Source of the DNA: Euryarchaeota archaeon UBA259
Lineage (GTDB): Archaea; Thermoplasmatota; Poseidoniia; Poseidoniales; Poseidoniaceae
NCBI GenBank assembly: GCA_002506275.1
Contig: DAXG01000033.1
Location: forward strand, 1 to 5,263
Length of the DNA: 5,263 nucleotides
Direction of reading: 5' to 3'
In this document: positions 1 through 4,349 of the stretch, piece by piece
Layout: each line of letters opens with the position of its first letter
Numbering within the stretch: the first letter of the stretch is position 1
Notes under the pieces: model-generated
Databases searched by the model: none
The model's input: only the letters and a program-made list of their open reading frames with translations
What the model was told of the DNA's origin: nothing
Position numbers and translations under genes: made by a program

Positions 1-1339
1 TTTCATCGACAGCCTCGACGCGCATCACAAGGATGGCTTCAGTGTTCGATTTACGAGCCAGATACCAGCCGGATTGTTCTGTTGATTGGCCGGAGGTGAA
101 GCGTACTCGTACACCGTCGATGGTCGAGGATTCGAAATCTGAAAAGGCATTCTTGATGGCCTCGACGGTCTCCAGTTTCTTTTCTTCAGGGCATGGGATT
201 TTGACTTCTCCAGTCGTTGGTAAATTAGGGGCGAGACGGGTGAGTTCTTGGCTGAAGGTTTTCCCTTCAGTTCTTGACCAGAGTTCAATCAAGCGAGCGG
301 CGTTGTACAACGAACAATCAAAACCGTACCAACCACGGTCTGCCATGAAAATGTGGCCACTCATTTCCGCAGCCATCAACGCATCAGGATGTTCGGCTAA
401 GACTCGTTTCATGAACGAGTGCCCGGTCTTGGCCATCATCGGACGGCCACCAGCGGTTACAATTGCTTTCTCAACGTTCATTGAGCACTTGACATCGTAA
501 ATCAACAAGTCTTTGCCTTCTTCAGTACCTACGACATCATCGGCCAGTAAAGCGATGAGTCGGTCAGGATAGACAAAATGACCCCGTTCATCAACAGCAC
601 CGATTCGGTCACCGTCACCGTCAGCACCGAGTCCGAACTCGCAACCGTTTTCGACAACTGCCTTGCCCAAATCGACCATGTTCTTTGGACGGGTTGGATC
701 TGCACCGTGGTTAGGTTCACTCGCATCCCAATCGCAGTACAGGTCAATGTGCTCGCATCCCATTCGGTCAAGTAAAGCCGTCATGGCTGGCCCAGGAACT
801 GCGTTTCCGCAATCAACGGCCACCTTGACTGGACGAGCAATCGGCCCAGTGGATTCGAGAATGGCATCGAGATATGTATCCAGGTGAGGGGTATCGGTGA
901 TTTCTCCCTCTCCTTCTCGGAAGTCACCGGCAAGGAACACATCCTTCAATTCTTGAATTTCTTCACCCGCAAGAGGCAAGGTTCCACGGCACATTTTGAA
1001 CCCGTTGTGGGTTGGCATTGGGAGGTGACTCGCGGTGACCATGACGCCACCATCGACTGGAAGTGTCCAACAGGCATGATAGACGCAACCGGTCGATACA
1101 ATTCCTAAGTCGAGGACTTTGACGCCACCATCCACCAGACCACGCATCAGTTCGCTGGTCATTGCTGGTGACGAATCACGAATATCCCGACCGACTGCAA
1201 ATGTTTCGCATTCTAGGTATGTTGCCATTGCTCGTCCAAGTCGATAAGCAAAGGCAGGTGTTAACTCGCCGGTGCCATCACCGTTCGCGAGTCCGCGTAT
1301 ATCGTAGGCTTTGAAACACTGAACCGGCCATTCGTCCAT
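1..1339 (-). CDS. manB: Phosphomannomutase/phosphoglucomutase (alpha-D-phosphohexomutase family), 3' end cut by window
   Basis: The enzyme interconverts hexose-6-phosphate and hexose-1-phosphate (mannose and/or glucose) through a phosphoserine, feeding GDP-mannose or UDP-glucose synthesis in the cytoplasm. 446 codons are visible and the frame stays open at position 1; family members are usually about 450-460 residues, so only a few are missing. All four active-site elements are present: AYDIRG at residues 11-16, the phosphoserine loop VTASHLP at 101-107 (Ser104), the metal loop DGDGDR at 240-245, the sugar-specificity loop EMSGH at 325-329 followed by RGWYGFD, and the phosphate-binding RKSNTE at 429-434. 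EMSGH plus the WYGFD stretch favours the dual PMM/PGM group over GlmM. The ATG at 1339 is preceded by AGGCGGT, one mismatch from a perfect Shine-Dalgarno, at 9 nt. It is the third gene of a leftward run after ridA and a small membrane protein, 44 bp downstream of the latter. Oddity: the usual Asn of TASHNP is Leu. Exact substrate preference cannot be read from sequence. Confidence 0.93.
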   Translation of the reverse strand, partial: MDEWPVQCFKAYDIRGLANGDGTGELTPAFAYRLGRAMATYLECETFAVGRDIRDSSPAMTSELMRGLVDGGVKVLDLGIVSTGCVYHACWTLPVDGGVMVTASHLPMPTHNGFKMCRGTLPLAGEEIQELKDVFLAGDFREGEGEITDTPHLDTYLDAILESTGPIARPVKVAVDCGNAVPGPAMTALLDRMGCEHIDLYCDWDASEPNHGADPTRPKNMVDLGKAVVENGCEFGLGADGDGDRIGAVDERGHFVYPDRLIALLADDVVGTEEGKDLLIYDVKCSMNVEKAIVTAGGRPMMAKTGHSFMKRVLAEHPDALMAAEMSGHIFMADRGWYGFDCSLYNAARLIELWSRTEGKTFSQELTRLAPNLPTTGEVKIPCPEEKKLETVEAIKNAFSDFESSTIDGVRVRFTSGQSTEQSGWYLARKSNTEAILVMRVEAVDE

Positions 1340-1348
1340 GTAATTGCT

Positions 1349-1355
1349 ACCGCCT
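1349..1355 (-). promoter_or_regulatory. Ribosome binding site of the phosphohexomutase gene
   Basis: On the minus strand this reads AGGCGGT, one mismatch from AGGAGGT, ending 9 nt before the ATG at 1339. It supports that start and suggests translation from an internal site on a polycistronic message. Confidence 0.5.
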
Positions 1356-1383
1356 TTTCCCTTTCAAGGGTGCTGTTTGATGC

Positions 1384-1566
1384 TTATCTGCGCATGATGG
1401 CTGTGAGGATGAAAAAGAACGTAAAGGCCGCAATCATCTGAAAGATAACATCGTAAAAGAACGCAAGATACGTTGTGACGAGTAAACTTGGAATTGAGAA
1501 ACTGAGAAGCCGCCTCCACGTCAGCAGCCTCTTCGGTGGCTCTTTGAGGTACGGCGAGCCAGGCAT
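1384..1566 (-). CDS. Small hypothetical membrane protein with two predicted transmembrane helices
   Basis: I do not recognise this 60-residue protein. It has a basic, proline-containing N-terminus (residues 1-19, including KEPPKR and WRR), a hydrophobic segment at about 20-43 (LLSFSIPSLLVTTYLAFFYD), a short turn, and a second hydrophobic segment at about 44-58 (MIAAFTFFFILTAIM) ending in RR. The two helices with positive charge at both ends suggest a helical hairpin with both termini in the cytoplasm (positive-inside rule, inference). The gene is credible despite its size: a GAGGTG ribosome site lies 5 nt before the ATG, it starts 9 bp after the ridA stop codon, and it is followed by the phosphohexomutase on the same strand. 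The ridA stop TGA lies inside its ribosome site, which suggests translational coupling. No catalytic motif is visible, so function cannot be assigned. Confidence 0.68.
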   Translation of the reverse strand: MPGSPYLKEPPKRLLTWRRLLSFSIPSLLVTTYLAFFYDVIFQMIAAFTFFFILTAIMRR

Positions 1567-1571
1567 GCCAT

Positions 1572-1577
1572 CACCTC
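1572..1577 (-). promoter_or_regulatory. Ribosome binding site of the small membrane protein, overlapping the ridA stop
   Basis: The minus strand reads GAGGTG, 5 nt before the ATG at 1566. The TGA stop of ridA (1578-1576) is embedded in it, so ribosomes finishing ridA end on the initiation site of the next gene. This decides the start at 1566 over the out-of-frame ATG at 1571. Confidence 0.62.
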
Positions 1578-1953
1578 AGAACGATGTTCGGCATGCGCCT
1601 TGAACCACAATTTCGACCAGTGCGCCTGCGGGTAATGCGGCTGCAGCGAAAGCGGCTCGTGCGGGTCGGACTTCGATGTCTTCCACCCAAGCGCCGTAGA
1701 CTTCGTTCATTGCTGCAAAGTCGTTGATGTCTGCCAGAAGAACTTGAGCAAAGCAGAGATTGTGTTTTGATAATTGGGCTGCAGCAAGCAGAGCGTCGAT
1801 TTTATCCAAAGCACCTTGCGTTTGAGCCTTGACATCATCGCCCGCTTCAACATCGATTTGACCTGAAAGCCAGATGGTTCCACCTGCTTTGACGCCCGCT
1901 GAATACGGTCCGTACTTGTTCGCGCCTTCCAATTCGATTTGCTCCTTCTCCAT
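1576..1953 (-). CDS. ridA: RidA family (YjgF/YER057c/UK114) reactive enamine/imine deaminase
   Basis: RidA proteins hydrolyse reactive 2-aminoacrylate-type enamine/imine intermediates released by PLP enzymes, protecting other PLP enzymes; they act as cytoplasmic homotrimers. This protein is 125 residues, the usual length. Family marks are GPYS at residues 15-18, the SGQID strand at 30-34, and the C-terminal RPARAAF...ALPAGALVEI block at about 96-115. The catalytic arginine (Arg105 in E. coli RidA) corresponds to Arg99, and the conserved acidic residue (Glu120 in E. coli) to Glu114, at the same 15-residue spacing, so the deaminase site looks intact. I chose the ATG at 1953: AAGG lies 7 nt upstream, whereas the in-frame GTG at 1959 would leave no spacing. 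An in-frame TAA further upstream rules out a longer protein. It is the first gene of the leftward run and diverges from the DUF354 gene. The genuine RidA subgroup is likely, but other Rid subfamilies share the fold. Confidence 0.93.
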   Translation of the reverse strand: MEKEQIELEGANKYGPYSAGVKAGGTIWLSGQIDVEAGDDVKAQTQGALDKIDALLAAAQLSKHNLCFAQVLLADINDFAAMNEVYGAWVEDIEVRPARAAFAAAALPAGALVEIVVQGACRTSF

Positions 1954-1960
1954 GAGCACG

Positions 1961-1964
1961 CCTT
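1961..1964 (-). promoter_or_regulatory. Ribosome binding site of ridA
   Basis: AAGG on the minus strand, within CAAGGCG, lies 7 nt before the ATG at 1953. It favours this ATG over the GTG at 1959. It also forms one arm of the 1959-1998 inverted repeat. Confidence 0.4.
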
Positions 1965-1972
1965 GATGTCGG

Positions 1973-1986
1973 CTGACTTAACTTCT
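1973..1986. promoter_or_regulatory. Possible shared TATA-like element between ridA and the DUF354 gene
   Basis: The short divergent gap contains one AT-rich, nearly symmetrical stretch around GACTTAACTTC. Measured about 25 bp outwards it would place transcription starts near 1955 (leftwards, almost leaderless for ridA) and near 2006 (rightwards). It is not a canonical archaeal TTTATATA box and no clear BRE is visible, so this is a positional guess. Confidence 0.22.
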
Positions 1987-2005
1987 CGCAACAAGGCGAT
2001 GCATT

Positions 2006-2010
2006 GAGGT
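2006..2010 (+). promoter_or_regulatory. Shine-Dalgarno-like GAGGT upstream of the DUF354 gene
   Basis: GAGGT lies 4 nt before a TTG at 2015 and 7 nt before a TTG at 2018, both in frame with the gene. It lies 22 nt before the ATG at 2033, which is too far for normal use. If functional it argues for a TTG start adding five or six residues; if not, the ATG may be read from a leaderless or SD-independent message. Confidence 0.35.
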
Positions 2011-2032
2011 TGGGTTGTTGACTGCAGCAAGC

Positions 2033-3043
2033 ATGCGCACCTGTTGGGTCTTGGACCATCCTGCGCACGTACGACTTCTTGCACCGTTTTTGAGGGCGGG
2101 TCAAAGCAACGATGTCATCATCGCAACCAAGCGCCTCGAAGTCGAACAAATGCTTGAACAAGGTGACGGTCACATTCCACGCCGACAAACGCACTGGGTT
2201 GAACGCCCAGTTGGTGAATCACGCCGCAAGAAAGCGCTTGCTCGATGGCGTTCAAGCCATCGGTTCTTACGCCAGTGCAACCAACAAGGCGAGCCGATTC
2301 AACGTGTTGTGAGCATCGGTGCTCCGTTGGAATTGATGGCTTGGAAATCACCTTTTTTGCGGCGAAAAATAAGTTCCATCACGCAGCGTTGGTACATCAC
2401 CGATACCGAGGTCAATCACACCGCTCACAATCTTGCGCTCAAATCAGCAACCGATGTTGTACTTCCGACGCACTGGAAGGAAGACTTTGATGGCGGTTTC
2501 TCCTCCAATCTCGGCGGCATTCGCTTGCATCGGCTTGATGGAGTGCACGGCCATGTCCATTTGCGTCCAGCTCAACGCCCGTCATCGGTAAGTCAACCGC
2601 CTCGGGTTCTTGTTCGAAGGCTCATCGGTAACGGCATTCATGACGACGATGAGTTGCTTGAATTCCCTGATGACATGCTCGATGGTCTACAGATTACATC
2701 CGCTGACGAGGAACACTCGATGGGCGATGTGTGGTCTCTTGACCGGCAACTTGCTGCCCATGATGCAGTCATCACTCAGTCGGTGACGCTGGCCAGTGAG
2801 GCTGCGTTACTTGGGACACCGACGCTTCTGCTTTCCAAAGCAGAACGAGGCTTCCTTGACCGTTTGGAATCCGAAGGCCACCCGTTGTTTCGGTGGAAGA
2901 AAGCATGTGAAGGAGATGAATGGAAGAACTTGCATGCACAGTTTCTCACCGGTATTCATCTGACCGATGCTCTAGAACCTGAAGAATGGCCAAATGCTCG
3001 GCAACATCTTGCGGAACTGCTCAAATCCGAACTCATTGATTGA
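2033..3043 (+). CDS. DUF354-like predicted glycosyltransferase (GT-B fold)
   Basis: This is a 336-residue protein of the size and layout of DUF354 proteins, which are mostly archaeal, share the two-Rossmann GT-B fold of UDP-glycosyltransferases and UDP-GlcNAc 2-epimerase, and lack an established reaction. The N-terminal strand WVLDHPAHVRLLAPF (residues 5-19) matches the family opening (W-I-D-x-x-x-P-x-H-V). DTEVNHTAHNLALKSATDVV (124-143) matches the family D-x-E-x-x pattern that ends before a 'DVVLPTH' strand. LHRLDGVHGHVHLRP (165-179) corresponds to the D-G-x-K-E-x-x-Y-L block, and VTLASEAALLGTPTLLL (251-267) to the C-terminal donor-site loop. Expected Gly residues before that last loop are replaced (ITQS instead of a Gly-rich turn), and Lys-Glu of the middle block is Gly-His, so this is a divergent member. 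It diverges from ridA and overlaps the Nudix gene end by 11 bp. ATG 2033 is chosen by family alignment; TTG 2015/2018 are alternatives. A role in surface-glycan synthesis is inferred from fold and neighbours only. Confidence 0.72.
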   Translation: MRTCWVLDHPAHVRLLAPFLRAGQSNDVIIATKRLEVEQMLEQGDGHIPRRQTHWVERPVGESRRKKALARWRSSHRFLRQCNQQGEPIQRVVSIGAPLELMAWKSPFLRRKISSITQRWYITDTEVNHTAHNLALKSATDVVLPTHWKEDFDGGFSSNLGGIRLHRLDGVHGHVHLRPAQRPSSVSQPPRVLVRRLIGNGIHDDDELLEFPDDMLDGLQITSADEEHSMGDVWSLDRQLAAHDAVITQSVTLASEAALLGTPTLLLSKAERGFLDRLESEGHPLFRWKKACEGDEWKNLHAQFLTGIHLTDALEPEEWPNARQHLAELLKSELID

Positions 3044-3464
3044 GCCAATTTTTCAAAATGGTGAGATGATCGCCGGCGAACTCAACTTCTCCAGAGAGAA
3101 GCGTTTCAATCGGCCAGAACCGAGCATCAGCCGCATCGTCTCCAGCGACCGGTTGTTGGTGTTCATCAACTTGAATTTCATAGACCACGCTCACAATGTG
3201 TTTGCGAGGGTCACGTTTCGGCTCACCCATGACCATCAGGAGTTTTGCATCAGATCCATCCATGCCCGTTTCTTCCTTGAGTTCACGCAAAGCCGCATGC
3301 ATCGGGTCTTCATCGCGTTCAACAAATCCACCAGGGAATGCCCATGCACCCTCCATTGGAGGGAACTTCCGCTGAATGAGCAAGATTTCATCGCCTCTGC
3401 GCACAGCAGAATCAGCAGCCAGAGCAGGATTCAACCACCCGTTGCATTCGTCGCACACGGTCAT
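3033..3464 (-). CDS. Nudix hydrolase, ADP-ribose pyrophosphatase-like, with an N-terminal CxxC
   Basis: Nudix enzymes hydrolyse nucleoside diphosphates linked to another group (for example ADP-ribose, NADH or oxidised dNTPs) using Mg. This 143-residue protein carries a complete Nudix box GX5EX7REUXEEXGU, with G46, E52, R60-E61, E64-E65, G67 and M68 in register. The following EPKRDPRKHIVSVVYEI stretch (about 81-97) resembles the RDPRGH..SV segment of ADP-ribose pyrophosphatase-like members, which favours that substrate; 8-oxo-dGTP cannot be excluded. The N-terminus MTVCDECNGWLNPALAADSAV has one CxxC (C4, C7) followed by N-P, like the second knuckle of the zinc ribbon found ahead of some Nudix domains, but the first knuckle is missing. 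The ATG at 3464 is preceded by GGAGAG at 7 nt; the in-frame TTG at 3479 lies inside uppS. It starts 4 bp after the uppS stop, indicating an operon with coupled translation. Its end overlaps the convergent DUF354 gene. Confidence 0.92.
   Translation of the reverse strand: MTVCDECNGWLNPALAADSAVRRGDEILLIQRKFPPMEGAWAFPGGFVERDEDPMHAALRELKEETGMDGSDAKLLMVMGEPKRDPRKHIVSVVYEIQVDEHQQPVAGDDAADARFWPIETLLSGEVEFAGDHLTILKNWLNQ
3049..3053 (+). terminator. Possible oligo-T transcription terminator after the DUF354 gene
   Basis: A TTTTT run begins 6 nt after the TGA at 3041-3043 on the plus strand. Archaeal RNA polymerase can terminate at U-rich tracts without a hairpin. The run lies inside the convergent Nudix coding region. 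It is short and a single tract, so the call is weak. Confidence 0.28.
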
Positions 3465-3468
3465 ACAA

Positions 3469-4248
3469 TTACTCTCCAAACCGTCGTCGTCGTTCTTGGA
3501 ATGTGCGAATCGCTTTCAGCAAGTCTTTCTTCTGGAACGACGGCCAAAACACATCAGAGAAATACAACTCTGAATACGCCATCTGCCACAATAAAAAGTT
3601 GGAAATCCGTTCTTCTCCACTCGTTCGAATAACCAAATCAGGGTCGGGCATGTCACCGGTGTACAAACGCTTTGAAACCGCTTTTTCATCGATATGTTCG
3701 AGTTCAAGTTCGCCAGCAGCATGCTCTTCAGCAATCGAGCGTATGGCGTCAATCATTTCTTCTCTGCTGCCGTAAGCAAGACATACAGTGAATACGAAGT
3801 CGTTGTATTCTGCCGTTTTGTGTTCGGCATAATCAATAGCATCATTGACGCTTTTCGGCAGAAGTTCGCGACGGCCAATGACCTGAACTTTGACCTTGTT
3901 TTCGTGAATACGAGGGTCGTCTGCGATTTCGCGCAGGCCTTCATTGTACAGTTTGAACAGCGTTTTGAGTTCTTTTTCAGGCCGGTTCAAGTTCTCAGTG
4001 GAAAGGGCGTAAACGGTCAGCCAAGGAATACCAATTTCTAACGTCCAGTCAAGAACCCGTTCAAGCTTTTCTTTTCCGATGCGGTGGCCAATGCCTGTTG
4101 CAAAGTTGCTCTTCCAAGCAAAGCGACGGTTACCGTCCATGATGATGGCGAGGTGTTGAACCTTGACATCGTGTTCGAGGACTTCTCGTAGAAGTTTGGA
4201 CTCAACCGCATGGCCAAGCACATCCCCCATCCGTTCCGAGATACCCAT
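3469..4248 (-). CDS. uppS: Cis-prenyltransferase: (poly)undecaprenyl/dolichyl diphosphate synthase
   Basis: This enzyme adds isopentenyl units in cis to an allylic diphosphate, giving the long-chain polyprenyl diphosphate that becomes the lipid carrier for glycan assembly at the membrane. In archaea the carrier is dolichol-like. The 259-residue protein contains the full signature: HLAIIMDGNRR (32-42, catalytic Asp38), GHRIGKEKLERVLDW (54-68), LTVYALSTENLNRP (77-90), and the C-terminal RTSGEERISNFLLWQMAYSE (208-227). In the last, Arg208, Arg214, Ser216 and Glu227 match E. coli Arg194, Arg200, Ser202 and Glu213. About 30 residues precede the first motif (MGISERMGDVLGHAVE...), a lead-in that I associate with archaeal homologues. 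The ATG at 4248 has GGAGG 8 nt upstream; the frame stays open upstream but that part has no family similarity. It is followed 4 bp later by the Nudix gene and diverges from the Trp-rich gene. No key residue is missing. Confidence 0.96.
   Translation of the reverse strand: MGISERMGDVLGHAVESKLLREVLEHDVKVQHLAIIMDGNRRFAWKSNFATGIGHRIGKEKLERVLDWTLEIGIPWLTVYALSTENLNRPEKELKTLFKLYNEGLREIADDPRIHENKVKVQVIGRRELLPKSVNDAIDYAEHKTAEYNDFVFTVCLAYGSREEMIDAIRSIAEEHAAGELELEHIDEKAVSKRLYTGDMPDPDLVIRTSGEERISNFLLWQMAYSELYFSDVFWPSFQKKDLLKAIRTFQERRRRFGE
3472..3477 (-). promoter_or_regulatory. Ribosome binding site of the Nudix gene, inside the uppS 3' end
   Basis: GGAGAG on the minus strand, 7 nt before the ATG at 3464, is formed by the last codons of uppS (GGA GAG TAA). 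This supports the ATG start and coupled translation of the two genes. Confidence 0.62.
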
Positions 4249-4256
4249 GGTCACCG

Positions 4257-4261
4257 CCTCC
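4257..4261 (-). promoter_or_regulatory. Ribosome binding site of uppS, decides the start
   Basis: The minus strand reads GGAGG, ending 8 nt before the ATG at 4248. The alternative in-frame ATG at 4263 overlaps this site and has no comparable site of its own, so 4248 is preferred although the frame is open upstream. Confidence 0.62.
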
Positions 4262-4278
4262 ATGCCTGCGTAGCGTAC

Positions 4279-4292
4279 ACATCGTATGATGT
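4279..4292. repeat. Inverted repeat ACATC-GTAT-GATGT between uppS and the Trp-rich gene
   Basis: Two perfect 5-bp arms (4279-4283 and 4288-4292) flank a 4-bp spacer in the 101-bp divergent gap. The position, 31 bp upstream of the uppS start and 57 bp upstream of the opposite gene, would suit an operator or a small leader hairpin. It is short enough to be chance, and no good TATA box is visible nearby on either strand. Confidence 0.25.
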
Positions 4293-4349
4293 CATCCCCT
4301 GCGTATGCTCCAGCCGAAAGGCGAGACTTGAGAACCTCCACCCCTTCGC

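Larger units (their letters stand above)
1959..1998. repeat. Perfect 7-bp inverted repeat in the ridA/DUF354 divergent region
   Basis: CGCCTTG at 1959-1965 is matched by its exact reverse complement CAAGGCG at 1992-1998, with 26 bp between. The pair fills the gap between two divergent genes and brackets the most AT-rich stretch of the gap (GACTTAACTTC, about 1975-1985). It could be an operator for a dimeric regulator acting on both genes, or a hairpin in a 5' leader. A 7-bp match can also arise by chance, and one arm coincides with the ridA ribosome site. Confidence 0.3.

Noticed and set aside
33..500. Plus-strand open frame of 155 codons.
   Set aside because: It lies entirely antisense to the phosphohexomutase, whose motifs are fully intact in this stretch, and its own protein has no recognisable pattern.
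1359..1370. Palindrome CCCTTTCAAGGG in the gap before the phosphohexomutase gene, considered as a terminator or operator.
   Set aside because: The 5-bp arms leave only 2 nt for a loop, too tight for a hairpin, and no T-run follows. The gap is inside what looks like one operon, so chance is the simpler explanation.
3481..3494. CGTCGTCGTCG trinucleotide run, considered as a microsatellite.
   Set aside because: It encodes the Arg-rich C-terminal tail of UppS (RRRRFGE), a common basic ending in this family, and is too short to count as a repeat array.
2994..3632. Plus-strand open frame of 212 codons spanning the Nudix gene and the end of uppS.
   Set aside because: It runs antisense across two genes with complete catalytic signatures, and its translation shows no domain pattern. 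It is a shadow frame.
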